DNA of 64,000 bases from Streptomyces sp. 135 (GCF_020026305.1 NZ_CP075691.1:1426001-1490000), one strand, 5' to 3'; positions 30,586 through 40,730 are shown, counted from the stretch's first letter. A program made the numbers and translations. The notes: generated by a model not told the origin, from the sequence alone.

Positions 30586-31272
30586 TCAGTGGTCGCATGC
30601 CCAGGCACTTGACGCGGTCTTTGCCGTCGCTTGGGCACGCAATGAACGTACCGCTTCTGCCGGGTCCGTGGCGCCGTAGACGGCCGAGCCCGCGACGAAG
30701 ACATCGGCGCCGGCCTCCGCGCAGCGCTCGATGGTCTCGGCGGAGACACCGCCGTCGACCTGGAGCCACAGCTCCAGACCGTGCTTGCCGATCAGCTCAC
30801 GGGTGCGGCGGATCTTGGGCAGCATGATGTCGAGGAACGCCTGCCCGCCGAAGCCCGGCTCGACCGTCATGATCAGCAGCATGTCGAGCTCGCGCAGCAG
30901 GTCCTCGTACGGCTCGATGGGCGTCGCCGGCTTCAGCGCCATGGAGGCGCGGGCACCCTTGGCGCGGATCTCGCGGGCGAGGCGGACGGGGGCGGCGGCG
31001 GCCTCCGCGTGGAAGGTGACGGATCCGGCGCCCGCCTCGACGTACTGCGGGGCCCAGCGATCGGGGTCCTCGATCATCAGGTGGCAGTCCAGAGGCGTGT
31101 CCGTCGCCCGGGCCAGCGACTCCACGATCGGCACACCGAGGGTCAGGTTCGGGACGAAGTGGTTGTCCATCACGTCGACGTGGAGCCAGTCGGCGCCCTC
31201 GACGGCCTTTGCCTCCTCGGCAAGGCGGGCGAAGTCCGCGGACAGGATGCTGGGGTTGATCTGCACGGCCAT
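30586..31272 (-). CDS. rpe: Ribulose-phosphate 3-epimerase
   Basis: The 228-residue TIM barrel carries the family signatures [29 protein letters not shown] (metal-binding HVDxMD), [19 protein letters not shown] and [11 protein letters not shown]. It interconverts ribulose 5-phosphate and xylulose 5-phosphate in the pentose phosphate pathway in the cytoplasm. Length is typical. A perfect 22-bp palindrome lies 28 bp upstream of the ATG. The gene is followed by the SorC-type regulator. Confidence 0.96.
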   Translation of the reverse strand: MAVQINPSILSADFARLAEEAKAVEGADWLHVDVMDNHFVPNLTLGVPIVESLARATDTPLDCHLMIEDPDRWAPQYVEAGAGSVTFHAEAAAAPVRLAREIRAKGARASMALKPATPIEPYEDLLRELDMLLIMTVEPGFGGQAFLDIMLPKIRRTRELIGKHGLELWLQVDGGVSAETIERCAEAGADVFVAGSAVYGATDPAEAVRSLRAQATAKTASSAWACDH

Positions 31273-31299
31273 GCCTCAAGACTGCCATGCCCGGCGCCC

Positions 31300-31321
31300 G
31301 GCGCGGACCGCGGTCCGCGCC
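31300..31321. promoter_or_regulatory. Perfect 22-bp palindrome upstream of rpe
   Basis: GGCGCGGACCG is followed directly by its reverse complement CGGTCCGCGCC. The site lies 28 bp from the rpe start and could be an operator or an RNA hairpin in the leader. No protein is known to me for this exact sequence. The rest of the 31273-31701 gap holds the 17-nt repeat array and no convincing gene. Confidence 0.5.
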
Positions 31322-31589
31322 CTGGGCACGACGCCTTGCGCGGACGCGCGCGGTGCCGTGTACGGCAGCGAAGGGGCAGCGCCCCATGACGGGCCCCGCC
31401 CGCGCCGCCGAGGACGCGCACGAGGCCGGGAGCTGCGAGGACGCTCTTCGCGCCCTACGTACGGGCGGTCCCCACGCCGTACGCCCGGCCGCTCGCCATC
31501 GCGAAGCCCCGCGCCGCGCCAGTTCGCACGTGAAGACGCCGTCCAAGGGCCAGTCCGCCCACGGATCCGGCCCTCGCCCGACCCAGCCC

Positions 31590-31725
31590 GTCCACCGGAC
31601 CAGGCTGTCCGCCGCATCCGGCCCTCCACCGCATCCGGCCCTCCGCCGGATCAGGCCGACCACCGCATCAGGCCGACCACCGCATCCAGCCCTCCACCGA
31701 ATCAGGCCGTCCGCCGAATCAACGC
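31590..31725. repeat. Eight tandem 17-nt units overlapping the rsmB stop codon
   Basis: Units follow the pattern NTCCNCCGNATCNGGCC, starting at 31590, 31607, 31624, 31641, 31658, 31675, 31692 and 31709. Each differs by a few bases. Because 17 is not a multiple of three, the array cannot encode a peptide repeat. The last units contain the final codons and TGA (31702-31704) of rsmB, so the array has grown into or out of the gene end. Confidence 0.85.
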
Positions 31726-33162
31726 CAGATACATCGCATCCGTCCCGTGCAGATGCGGCCACAGCTGTACGTCGGGCCCGTCCCCCAGCGCCGGGACGCC
31801 CGGCAGCAGCGGGCGCGCGTCGAGCAGTTCGGCGCCGCCCGTGTGCTTGAGGACGTCGTCGACGACCGCGCGGGTCTCGGCCAGGTGCGGCGAGCAGGTG
31901 GCGTAGCCGACGACGCCGCCGACGCGCACCGACTCCAGCGCCGTGCGCAGCAGGGCGCGTTGGAGCGGGGCGAAGCCGTCCAGGTCCTGCGGGCGGCGGC
32001 GCCAGCGGGCCTCCGGGCGGCGGCGCAGCGCGCCCAGTCCCGTGCAGGGCACGTCCATCAGGACGCGGTCGAAGGTACCGGGACGCCACGGCGGGCGGGT
32101 GCCGTCGGCGGCGATGACCTGGTAGGGGCCGGGGTTGCCGTCGAGCGACTGCGCGACGAGGCCGGCCCGGTGCGGCTGCTTCTCGGAGGCGAGCAGCGTG
32201 GCACCGCGCCCGGCGGCGAGCCCGGCCAGCATGGCCGCCTTGCCGCCGGGGCCCGCGCAGCCGTCGAGCCACTTCCGGTCGGGGCCGTCCAGCGGGGCGT
32301 TCGCCAGGGCGAGCGCGACGAGCTGGCTGCCCTCGTCCTGTACCCCCGCGCGGCCTTCCCGCACCGCCTCGATCAGTCCGGGCTCCCCGCCCTCGCTGAG
32401 CCGCACGGCGTACGGCGACCAGCGGCCCGGCAGCGCCGAGTCCTCGCCCACGGAGTCGAGCAGCTCATCGGCGGTGGAGCGGCCGGGCCGGGCGACGAGC
32501 GTGACCTCGGGGCGTTCGTTGTCGGCCTCGAGCAGGTCCTCGATCCCGGCGCGGCCCCCGCCGAGCGAGTCCCACAGCGCGGAGACGACCCACCGGGGGT
32601 GCGAGTGCACGACGGCGAGGTGGTCCTCGGGGTCCTCGTCGTAGGGCGGCGCGACCTTCTCCACCCAGCCGTCGAGATCGTCCTGCGCGACCTTGCGCAG
32701 CACGGCGTTGACGAACTTGGCCCGTCCGTCGCCGAGCACCACGCGCGCCAGCTCCACCGAGGCGGAGACGGCGGCGTGCGTCGGGATGCGCGTGCCGAGC
32801 AGCTGGTGCACACCGAGGTTGAGCACGTCGAGCACCGGCGGGTCGACCTCGCTCAGCGGCCGGTCGATGCAGGCCGCCACGATCGCGTCGTACGTGCCCT
32901 GGCGGCGCAGCGTCCCGTAGACGAGTTCGGTGGCGAGCGCCGCGTCCCGCGCGTCGAACTTCTCGGGCCCCTCCTTCTCCCTGGCCTTGCGCAGCAGGGG
33001 CGGCAGGACGAGGTTCGCGTACGCGTCCCGCTCGTCCACGGCCCGCAGCGCCTCGAAGGCGAGGATGCGGACGGGGTCCTTCTGGGGCCGACGGTAGGGC
33101 TTGCCGGACTTCCCCGGCTTGCCGGAGGGCTTGCGGGGGCGCCGGTTCGGCTGGTCGTTCAA
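31702..33162 (-). CDS. rsmB: 16S rRNA (cytosine-967-C5)-methyltransferase RsmB
   Basis: The 486-residue protein has an N-terminal NusB-like RNA-binding domain (about residues 35-165: ILAFEALRAVDERDAYANLVLPPLL) and a SAM-dependent RNA m5C methyltransferase domain. Visible are the SAM loop CAGPGGKA, motif IV DVPCTGLG and motif VI ATCSPH, giving both catalytic Cys residues. I chose the TTG at 33162 because GGAG lies 5 nt upstream; a GTG at 33195, next to the fmt stop, is the longer alternative. It follows fmt on the same strand, the usual fmt-rsmB-rpe order. Confidence 0.93.
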   Translation of the reverse strand: MNDQPNRRPRKPSGKPGKSGKPYRRPQKDPVRILAFEALRAVDERDAYANLVLPPLLRKAREKEGPEKFDARDAALATELVYGTLRRQGTYDAIVAACIDRPLSEVDPPVLDVLNLGVHQLLGTRIPTHAAVSASVELARVVLGDGRAKFVNAVLRKVAQDDLDGWVEKVAPPYDEDPEDHLAVVHSHPRWVVSALWDSLGGGRAGIEDLLEADNERPEVTLVARPGRSTADELLDSVGEDSALPGRWSPYAVRLSEGGEPGLIEAVREGRAGVQDEGSQLVALALANAPLDGPDRKWLDGCAGPGGKAAMLAGLAAGRGATLLASEKQPHRAGLVAQSLDGNPGPYQVIAADGTRPPWRPGTFDRVLMDVPCTGLGALRRRPEARWRRRPQDLDGFAPLQRALLRTALESVRVGGVVGYATCSPHLAETRAVVDDVLKHTGGAELLDARPLLPGVPALGDGPDVQLWPHLHGTDAMYLALIRRTA

Positions 33163-33195
33163 AGGTGCTCCGCTGCTGGAATGGGTCGAACCCAC

Positions 33196-34140
33196 TCAGC
33201 CTACGTCCCCACCGCCGAGGCGCTCATCGGGGGCGATCCGCACCCCGCGCGCCCAGTCGGCACCGCGCATCGGCTTCTTGCCCTGCGGCTGGACCCAGAG
33301 CAGCTCGACGGCGTGCGAGCCGGAACCGACGTACACGTTGTTCTTGGCGGCGGAGAGCTCGCCGGGCGCGAGATCGGTGCGGTCGGGGACGAGCGCCGCC
33401 TGAATGATCTTCAGCCGCTCGCCGCGGAATACGGTCCAGGCGCCGGGCGCGGGCGTGCAGCCGCGCACCACGCGGTCCACGCGCAGCGCGGGCGCGGCCC
33501 AGTCCACCTGGGCGTCCTCGACGCTGATCTTCGGGGCGAGGGTGACGCCGTCGGCCGGCTGCGGCACGGCCTTGAGGCTGCCGTCCTCGATGCCGTCCAT
33601 GGTGGCGACGAGCAGCCCGGAGCCGGCGAAGGCGAGCCGGGTGAGCAGGTCGCCGCTGGTGTCGGTGGGCCGCACCTCCTCGGTGACCGTGCCGTACACC
33701 GGCCCGGAGTCGAGCCCCTGCTCGATCAGGAACGTCGAGGCGCCCGTGATCTCGTCGCCCGCCATCACCGCGTGCTGCACGGGCGCGGCGCCGCGCCAGG
33801 CGGGCAGCAGCGAGAAGTGCAGATTGACCCAGCCGCGGGCCGGCACGTCGAGGGCGGCCTTGGGCAGCAGCGCGCCGTAGGCGACGACGGGGCAGCAGTC
33901 CGGCCCGATCTCCCGCAGCCGCGCCAGGAACTCCTCGTCACGCGGCTTCTCGGGCTTCAGCACCTCGATGCCCGCCTCCTGCGCGCGCTCCGCCACCGGG
34001 CTCGCGACGAGCCTGCGGCCCCGGCCCGCGGGCGCGTCCGGACGGGTCACGACGGCGGCCACCTCGTGCCGGTCGGAGGCGATCAGGGCGTCCAGCGCGG
34101 GGACGGCGACCTCAGGAGTGCCTGCGAAGACGAGCTTCAC
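33196..34140 (-). CDS. fmt: Methionyl-tRNA formyltransferase
   Basis: The 314-residue protein begins with GTG and [19 protein letters not shown]. It has the catalytic [22 protein letters not shown] segment (Asn/His/Asp catalytic region of formyl transfer) and a C-terminal tRNA-binding domain ending in RIAPDERLG. It formylates initiator Met-tRNA using 10-formyltetrahydrofolate. It is cotranscribed with rsmB. Confidence 0.96.
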   Translation of the reverse strand: MKLVFAGTPEVAVPALDALIASDRHEVAAVVTRPDAPAGRGRRLVASPVAERAQEAGIEVLKPEKPRDEEFLARLREIGPDCCPVVAYGALLPKAALDVPARGWVNLHFSLLPAWRGAAPVQHAVMAGDEITGASTFLIEQGLDSGPVYGTVTEEVRPTDTSGDLLTRLAFAGSGLLVATMDGIEDGSLKAVPQPADGVTLAPKISVEDAQVDWAAPALRVDRVVRGCTPAPGAWTVFRGERLKIIQAALVPDRTDLAPGELSAAKNNVYVGSGSHAVELLWVQPQGKKPMRGADWARGVRIAPDERLGGGDVG

Positions 34141-34277
34141 TGGGTGGTACCTCGGATCTGTGTGGGAGCGACGGCAGCGCACCAGTCTATGGGCGGCGGC
34201 CGTTGACGCACGTGGGGGCGTACGAACTGACGCGCGCCCTGTGCATATGCGCATACGCCCCTGCACCGTGACCCCAC

Positions 34278-34929
<652 letters not shown>

Positions 34930-34942
34930 CCGGCACCCCACG

Positions 34943-34987
34943 ACGACTGCCTCCTCGCCGCGTTGCCTGCGGCGAGGAGGCAGTCGT
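34943..34987. terminator. Long perfect hairpin between convergent HTH-like gene and priA
   Basis: ACGACTGCCTCCTCGCCGC (34943-34961) pairs without mismatch with 34969-34987 around a 7-nt loop: a 19-bp stem. It can terminate the plus-strand gene. A degenerate second copy of this hairpin (CTGCCTCC...GGCGAGAGGGCAG) lies near 35098-35136, before the real priA stop. Confidence 0.8.
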
Positions 34988-35007
34988 ATGCCGCCCCGTC
35001 CGCAACC

Positions 35008-35043
35008 TCAGCTGATGACCAGCGGCCCCACCCGAATCCGCAC
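35008..35043 (-). pseudogene. Duplicated remnant of the priA 3' end
   Basis: On the minus strand this reads VRIRVGPLVIS followed by TGA, against VRIRVDPLDIG and TGA at the real priA end (35199-35234). Thirty-one of 36 bases match at an offset of 191 bp. Hairpin-like sequence on its outer side is repeated as well, so the unit is the priA end plus its terminator. It is non-coding as it stands. Confidence 0.6.
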
Positions 35044-35198
35044 AGCCACGACGCCATCCTCACGGGCGCGCACAGCCGACCCGCGCCCCACGGGCACTGC
35101 CTCCCTGCCTCCTTGCCCACGGCGAGAGGGCAGCCGGCCTCCCTCCCATCACGAGGGGCAGCCATACGCCGCCCCCACCCCCACCGGAACCCGAACCC

Positions 35199-37379
35199 TC
35201 AGCCGATGTCCAGCGGATCCACCCGGATCCGCACCGCCTCGGCGCCGCCCTCCCGGGCCCCCTTAGCCCCCCGGGCCATCCGCGCGGCCTGCGCCGTCTT
35301 CAGTGAGGCGGCGAGCGCGGCCCCGCTGCCCGGCGGCACGCGGATCAGCACCCGCTCCCACTGCTCACCGGCGGGCGCCGCGCCGGGGCGCCGCGTGGGG
35401 CCGGGGCCAGGGTCCCGTACCGGGACGGGGCCCAACACCACGGCCTCCGGGGGCAGTTCGGCCCCGGCGAGGAACCCCGCGAGCGCCTCCGGCGGCCCGG
35501 AGACCGCCGCCATCCGCGACACCGGCGGGAAGCCCAGCTCGGCCCGGTCCGCGAGCTCCCGCACCGCGTGCCCCACGGGGTCCCACCGCACCAGCGCCTG
35601 CACGGGCCGCAGCGTCGGCTCGGCGACGACCACCACGGTGCCGCCCGCACCCTGCGGACGCACGAGCGAGGCGGCCCCGATCCACCGCCGCAGCGCGTCC
35701 TCGCCCGCCCGCAGATCGGGCCGGCCGAGCATGGCCCAGCCGTCCAGCAGCAGCGCGGCGGCGTACCCTCCCTCGGCGACGGGCTCCGCCCCGGGCGTGC
35801 TGACCACCAGCGCGGGCGCTCCCGGCACCGTGTCGAGCACCTGCTCGCGCCCCGACGTCCGTACCGGCACCGCCGGAAACGCCCGCCCCAGCTCCTCGGC
35901 CGTCCGCCGCGCCCCCACGACCTGCGCCCGCAGCCGGAACCCACCGCAGGAATCGCAGTGCCAGGCGGCTTCCGCCACCCCGCACCAGCCGCAGCGCAGA
36001 GCGGCGCCACTCTCCTGCGCCTCCAGCGGACCGGCGCACCGGCGGCACCGCGCGGGCTCCCGGCACCGCTCGCACGCGAGCCGCGGCACATAGCCGCGCC
36101 GGGGCACCTGGACCAGGACGGGCCCGTGCTTCAGCCCTTCCCGCACGGCCCGCCAGGCCAGCGTCGGCAGCCGCGCGGCCCGCGCCGCCTCGTCACGCGC
36201 GAGGTCCCCGTCGCCCACGGTGCGCACGAGCGGCGCCGCGCCCCGGACCTGCTCGCGGTCGGCCACCAGAGGCGCGGCCCAGCCGCTCTCGACGAGCTGG
36301 GCGGCCTCGACCGTGCAGCTCCAACTCCCCAACAGGAACCCGCACTTGTCGCGGGTGGCCCGCAGCTCCAGCACCTCCCGCACATGCGGGAAAGGGGCGC
36401 GGTCCTCACTGTGGTTGGAGTCGCCGTCGTCCCAGACGACCACCAGCCCAAGATCCCGTACGGGCGCGAACATGGCGGCCCGCGTCCCGACGACGGCCCG
36501 CACCTCACCCCGGCGCACGGACAGCCACTCCCGGTAGCGCCGCTCCTGCCCGGCGTCGGCGGTCAGCAGGGCGTGCTGCCCCTCGCCGAGGAGCGCGGTG
36601 AGCGCGGCGTCCACGCGCGCGGCGGGCCGCCCTGTGGGCACGACGACGAGCGCTCCCCGCCCTGAGGCGAGCGTGGCCTGCACGGCGCGGGCGATCTCCT
36701 CGGCCCACTGCGGCCCGGGCAGCGCGGTCCACACCGCACGGGGCGACCCTCCCGAGGCCAGCGCTCCGAGGAACTCGGCCCCGTGCCCGTACCGCCGCCA
36801 GGTCCCGGCGTCCGGGGCGGCCGGGGGTGCCGCGGGAGCACCGGCCGCCCGGGACTCGGCGCGCGCGTGCCGGGGCGGGATCGCCAGCTGCAACACATCG
36901 GCGAGGCTGCCCGCGTACCGGTCGGCGACGGCGCGAGCGAGTTCGAGCAGCCCGGCGTCCAGCACGGGCTCCGGTGAGACGACCTGCGCCAGGGCGGCCA
37001 GCGGCCCGCTGTACTCGGTCTCGGCGCACCGCTCGACGATGAACCCGTCGATCAGCCCGCCGCCCTCGCGCCGTCCCTCGCGCACGTTCCGCGACCCGGC
37101 CCCGAAGCGCACGCGGACCCGCACCCCGGGCTGAGCGACCTCGTCCAGTTCCTCGGGAACGGCATAGTCGAAGTACCGGTCGAGGTGCAGCACGCCCTTG
37201 TCGACCAGAACCCGCGCCACCGGCAGCTCCTTGGCGAGCGCGGCCCCCCGCCACGTCCGCGGCTTGGCCCGCGGCACCTTGGCCCCCCGCACACTGTCCC
37301 GAATCAACGCGAGCTGCTCGGCCTCGGGCACCCCACCCCCGGCGCCCGCACCCACACCCGCCCCGTTCTCGCTGCTCAC
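35199..37379 (-). CDS. priA: PriA-like primosomal protein N' with degenerate helicase core
   Basis: The 726-residue protein has the N-terminal 3'-DNA-binding domain (ARVLVDKGVLHLDRYFDYAVPEEL), a helicase-like core and the Zn-binding Cys cluster CERCREPARCRRC...CGWCG...CDSCGG. The Walker A lysine is absent (PTGRPAARV in its place) and the DEAH-type motif reads WDDGD. Actinobacterial PriA proteins are known to be degenerate in this way, so it probably acts in replication restart without ATP-driven unwinding. I chose GTG 37379 (AGGAA upstream) because the longer frame would start inside the metK terminator. A duplicated fragment of its 3' end lies downstream. Confidence 0.88.
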   Translation of the reverse strand: MSSENGAGVGAGAGGGVPEAEQLALIRDSVRGAKVPRAKPRTWRGAALAKELPVARVLVDKGVLHLDRYFDYAVPEELDEVAQPGVRVRVRFGAGSRNVREGRREGGGLIDGFIVERCAETEYSGPLAALAQVVSPEPVLDAGLLELARAVADRYAGSLADVLQLAIPPRHARAESRAAGAPAAPPAAPDAGTWRRYGHGAEFLGALASGGSPRAVWTALPGPQWAEEIARAVQATLASGRGALVVVPTGRPAARVDAALTALLGEGQHALLTADAGQERRYREWLSVRRGEVRAVVGTRAAMFAPVRDLGLVVVWDDGDSNHSEDRAPFPHVREVLELRATRDKCGFLLGSWSCTVEAAQLVESGWAAPLVADREQVRGAAPLVRTVGDGDLARDEAARAARLPTLAWRAVREGLKHGPVLVQVPRRGYVPRLACERCREPARCRRCAGPLEAQESGAALRCGWCGVAEAAWHCDSCGGFRLRAQVVGARRTAEELGRAFPAVPVRTSGREQVLDTVPGAPALVVSTPGAEPVAEGGYAAALLLDGWAMLGRPDLRAGEDALRRWIGAASLVRPQGAGGTVVVVAEPTLRPVQALVRWDPVGHAVRELADRAELGFPPVSRMAAVSGPPEALAGFLAGAELPPEAVVLGPVPVRDPGPGPTRRPGAAPAGEQWERVLIRVPPGSGAALAASLKTAQAARMARGAKGAREGGAEAVRIRVDPLDIG

Positions 37380-37423
37380 AGCAGCATTCCTACCAGACCG
37401 TACTGACAGCGCCGGAAAAAGAC

Positions 37424-37459
37424 CGAGGCCCGGCACCCCACCAGGGACACCGGGCCTCG
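37424..37459 (-). terminator. Rho-independent terminator of metK
   Basis: CGAGGCCCGG and CCGGGCCTCG form a perfect 10-bp stem around a 16-nt loop. On the minus strand the stem is followed by GTCTTTTT. It lies 23 bp after the metK stop. Confidence 0.85.
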
Positions 37460-37481
37460 CCACAACCGAACAGGCCAGGAC

Positions 37482-38690
37482 CTAAAGCCCCGCCGCCTTC
37501 CGCAGCGCGTCCACGCGGTCCGTGCGCTCCCACGTGAAGTCGGGGATCGCCCGGCCGAAGTGGCCGTACGCGGCGGTCTGCGAGTAGATCGGGCGGAGCA
37601 GGTCGAGGTCGCGGATGATCGCGGCCGGGCGCAGGTCGAAGACCTCGCCGATGGCCGTCTCGATCTTGTCGGTGTCGACCGTGGCCGTGCCGAAGGTCTC
37701 GACGAAGAGGCCGACCGGCTCGGCCTTGCCGATGGCGTAGGCGACCTGGACCTCGCAGCGGGCCGCGAGGCCGGCCGCGACGACGTTCTTGGCGACCCAG
37801 CGCATCGCGTAGGCGGCCGAGCGGTCGACCTTGGACGGGTCCTTGCCGGAGAAGGCGCCGCCGCCGTGGCGGGCCATGCCGCCGTACGTGTCGATGATGA
37901 TCTTGCGGCCGGTCAGGCCGGCGTCGCCCATCGGGCCGCCGATCTCGAAGCGGCCGGTGGGGTTGACCAGGAGGCGGTAGCCCTCGGTCTCCAGCTTGAT
38001 GCCGTCCTCGAGGAGGGCCTTCAGCTCGGGCTCGACCACGAACTCACGGATGTCGGGAGCGAGGAGCGAGTCCAGGTCGATGTCGCTCGCGTGCTGCGAG
38101 GAGACGACGACCGTGTCGAGGCGGACGGCCTTGTCGCCGTCGTACTCGATGGTGACCTGGGTCTTGCCGTCGGGGCGCAGGTACGGGATCGTCCCGTTCT
38201 TGCGCACCTCGGACAGGCGCCGCGAGAGGCGGTGCGCGAGGTGGATCGGGAGCGGCATGAGCTCCGGCGTCTCGTCGCAGGCGTAGCCGAACATCAGGCC
38301 CTGGTCGCCCGCGCCCTGCTTGTCCAGCTCGTCCTCATCGCCTTCGACACGCTTTTCGTACGCCGTGTCGACGCCCTGCGCGATGTCGGGGGACTGCGAG
38401 CCGATGGACACCGACACGCCGCAGGAGGCGCCGTCGAAGCCCTTCTTCGAGGAGTCGTAACCGATCTCGAGGATCTTGTCGCGCACGAGCTGCGCGATCG
38501 GCGCGTACGCCTTCGTCGTGACCTCGCCGGCCACGTGGACGAGGCCGGTGGTGATCAGCGTCTCCACGGCGACCCGGGAGGTCGGGTCCTCCCGCAGAAG
38601 CGCGTCGAGAATGGTGTCGCTGATCTGGTCAGCGATCTTGTCGGGGTGACCCTCGGTCACAGACTCCGAGGTGAAGAGGCGCCGGGACAC
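37482..38690 (-). CDS. metK: S-adenosylmethionine synthetase
   Basis: The 402-residue protein begins [24 protein letters not shown] and contains the family hexapeptide region [12 protein letters not shown] and the P-loop-like GGGAFSGKD. It condenses ATP and methionine into SAM. The GTG at 38690 is preceded by AGGGAG and gives the usual actinobacterial length. A longer open frame upstream lacks homology. It is transcribed away from coaBC with 463 bp between them and ends with a clear terminator, so it is probably monocistronic. Confidence 0.97.
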   Translation of the reverse strand: MSRRLFTSESVTEGHPDKIADQISDTILDALLREDPTSRVAVETLITTGLVHVAGEVTTKAYAPIAQLVRDKILEIGYDSSKKGFDGASCGVSVSIGSQSPDIAQGVDTAYEKRVEGDEDELDKQGAGDQGLMFGYACDETPELMPLPIHLAHRLSRRLSEVRKNGTIPYLRPDGKTQVTIEYDGDKAVRLDTVVVSSQHASDIDLDSLLAPDIREFVVEPELKALLEDGIKLETEGYRLLVNPTGRFEIGGPMGDAGLTGRKIIIDTYGGMARHGGGAFSGKDPSKVDRSAAYAMRWVAKNVVAAGLAARCEVQVAYAIGKAEPVGLFVETFGTATVDTDKIETAIGEVFDLRPAAIIRDLDLLRPIYSQTAAYGHFGRAIPDFTWERTDRVDALRKAAGL

Positions 38691-39153
38691 ATCGCTCCCT
38701 GTGGTTGCAGCGGCTGCTGTCTGATCATTGGTGGACGGCCGGGGGCTGCGCCCGACGTCGTCCGAGACCAGTTTATCGGTCACACTCGTCCGCCGGACCA
38801 CATGTCTCGCCACTTGGGAGCCCTGTGACCTGCGGCACTGCATTGTGCGGTACGGCGATCAGTCCCCGCCAGAGGGCCTCGCGCCCGTTTTTCCCGGGTT
38901 TGAGCCCCTGGTGGGACGAAGATGACATTGAGCCCCGCGGATGGAGACCCCGTCAAGTAACGCGTCGCATTGTGGCCGAGTTCCGCCAAGAGACGAAAGA
39001 GATACGGCGAACGGATGAGGAAGAGGCGAAAGAGATCAGCCACACACCGCCGGAGGTGATCACGGACGTGCACACGCCATCCACATGGTGAGACAGGTGA
39101 GAGGCCGCAACCGCCATCTCCTCCGCCTCGCCTCCCTCACCTCTCTCATCGCC
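38691..39153. other. 463-bp gap between coaBC and metK without a convincing gene
   Basis: This holds the metK leader and the coaBC downstream region. It is less GC-biased than its surroundings. The open frames crossing it (for example 38705-39091, plus) lack codon bias and a ribosome-binding site. I see no riboswitch I can name. GATAAACT on the minus strand near 38775 could be a -10 element for metK. Confidence 0.5.
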
Positions 39154-40359
39154 TCAGGACAGCCGCCCCGCGACCAGATCCCACACCGTGTCCGCGAGCG
39201 CTTCCTTCGGCCCGTACGGCACCGGCGTCTCGCTGCCGTCCGCGCCGAGCACGACGGCCTCGTTCTCCTCGGAACCGAACGTCTTGCGCTCGCCGACCTC
39301 ATTGACGACCAGCAGATCGCATCCCTTGCGTTCGAGCTTGGCGCGGCCGTTGGCGAGGACGTCGTCCGTCTCGGCGGCGAAGCCGACGATCACCTGGCCG
39401 GGGCGCGCCCGCTCCCCCGCGATCTCGGCGAGGATGTCGGGGTTGCGGACCAGGGTGATGGGCGCCGGCTCCTGGCCGTCCTTCTTCTTGATCTTGCCCG
39501 CCGCGTACGTCTCGGGCCGGAAGTCGGCCACGGCGGCCGCCATCACCACCGCGTCGGCGTCGGCCGCGGCCTTCAGGACGGCCTCGCGCAGCTGCATGGC
39601 GGTGCCGACCGGCACGACGTCGACGCCCGCCGGGTCCGGCAGGGCCGCGTTCGCCGCCACGAGCGTGACGCGGGCGCCCCGTGCCGCCGCGCTGCGGGCG
39701 AGCGCGTACCCCTGCTTGCCCGAGGAGCGGTTGCCGAGGAAGCGGACCGGGTCGAGGGGCTCGCGGGTCCCGCCCGCGCTGACCACGACGTGACGTCCCG
39801 CGAGATCCTGCGCCAGGTCGCCGCGCGCGAGGACACGGCGTACGACCTCGAAGAGCTCGGCGGGGACGGGGAAGCGGCCCTTGCCGGTGTCGACGCCGGT
39901 GAGGCGGCCGACGGCGGGCTCGATGACCAGGGCGCCGCGCCGCCGCAGCGTGGCGACGTTCTCCTGGGTGGCCGGGTGCTCCCACATCTCCGTGTGCATG
40001 GCCGGGGCGAAGACCACCGGACAGCGGGCGGTCAGGAGCGTGTTGGTGAGGAGGTCGTCGGCGAGGCCGTGGGCCGCCTTGGCGAGCATGTCGGCGGTGG
40101 CGGGCGCGACGATCACGAGGTCGGCGTGCTGGCCGATGCGGACGTGCGGCACCTCGTGGACGTCCGACCAGACCTCGGTCGAGACGGGGTGGCCGGAGAG
40201 CGCGGACCAGGTCGCGGCGCCGACGAAGTGCAGCGCGGACGCGGTGGGCACCACGCGCACGTCATGGCCCGACTCGGTCAGCCGCCGCAGCAGCTCACAC
40301 GCCTTGTAGGCGGCGATGCCACCGCTGACCCCCAGGACTACCTTCGGCTTCTCGGCCAC
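39154..40359 (-). CDS. coaBC: Bifunctional phosphopantothenoylcysteine decarboxylase/phosphopantothenate-cysteine ligase
   Basis: The 401-residue protein has an N-terminal flavoprotein decarboxylase domain (KVVLGVSGGIAAYKACELLRRL; VAPATADMLAKAAHGLADDLLT; PAMHTEMWEHPATQEN). The C-terminal ligase domain carries VVSAGGTREPLDPVRFLGNRSSGKQG and AAVADFRPE. Together they make 4'-phosphopantetheine in CoA synthesis, on which the PKS carrier proteins depend. The GTG at 40359 has GGGGAG upstream. The ATG at 40398 lies directly after the rpoZ terminator hairpin and has no ribosome-binding site. Confidence 0.93.
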   Translation of the reverse strand: MAEKPKVVLGVSGGIAAYKACELLRRLTESGHDVRVVPTASALHFVGAATWSALSGHPVSTEVWSDVHEVPHVRIGQHADLVIVAPATADMLAKAAHGLADDLLTNTLLTARCPVVFAPAMHTEMWEHPATQENVATLRRRGALVIEPAVGRLTGVDTGKGRFPVPAELFEVVRRVLARGDLAQDLAGRHVVVSAGGTREPLDPVRFLGNRSSGKQGYALARSAAARGARVTLVAANAALPDPAGVDVVPVGTAMQLREAVLKAAADADAVVMAAAVADFRPETYAAGKIKKKDGQEPAPITLVRNPDILAEIAGERARPGQVIVGFAAETDDVLANGRAKLERKGCDLLVVNEVGERKTFGSEENEAVVLGADGSETPVPYGPKEALADTVWDLVAGRLS

Positions 40360-40405
40360 TGCCTCTGTCTCCCCGCGCTCGGATGCGTACTGCTCCATGA
40401 CACAC

Positions 40406-40438
40406 CACAGGCCCGGCAGTAGCGCTGCCGGGCCTGTG
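40406..40438 (-). terminator. Terminator hairpin after rpoZ
   Basis: CACAGGCCCGGCAG (40406-40419) pairs perfectly with CTGCCGGGCCTGTG (40425-40438) around a 5-nt loop. It lies between the rpoZ stop and coaBC with no long T-run, so read-through or attenuation into coaBC is possible. Confidence 0.75.
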
Positions 40439-40457
40439 ATGAAAGAACGAACAACGC

Positions 40458-40730
40458 CTACTGGGCGGGGCCCTCGATGGCCTCGGACGTCAGCAGGCCC
40501 GCGTTGATCTCGCGGAGCGCGATCGAGAGGGGCTTCTCGTGGACGTGGGTGTCGACCAGGGGGCCGACGTACTCCAGGAGGCCCTCACCGAGCTGCGAGT
40601 AGTACGCGTTGATCTGGCGCGCGCGCTTGGCGGCGTAGATCACGAGGCTGTACTTCGAGTCGGTGGCTTCGAGCAGCTCATCAATCGGCGGGTTGATGAT
40701 GCCCTCGGGCGCGGTGATGGAAGAGGACAC
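40458..40730 (-). CDS. rpoZ: RNA polymerase omega subunit
   Basis: The 90-residue protein begins [40 protein letters not shown], the conserved omega core that clamps the beta' C terminus. In Streptomyces omega affects antibiotic production and morphology. The GTG at 40730 is chosen for its GGAAGG site and the standard length; a longer frame to 40793 lacks support. It follows gmk by 59 bp, the usual gmk-rpoZ pair. Confidence 0.95.
   Translation of the reverse strand: MSSSITAPEGIINPPIDELLEATDSKYSLVIYAAKRARQINAYYSQLGEGLLEYVGPLVDTHVHEKPLSIALREINAGLLTSEAIEGPAQ

Noticed and set aside
31287..31850. Open frames through the rpe-rsmB gap
   Set aside because: They cross the 17-nt repeat array and the rsmB end in the wrong frame; no homology is recognisable.
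38691..39153. SAM riboswitch upstream of metK, and the 128-codon plus frame 38705-39091
   Set aside because: I could not recognise any SAM riboswitch core, and the frame lacks codon bias and a ribosome-binding site.
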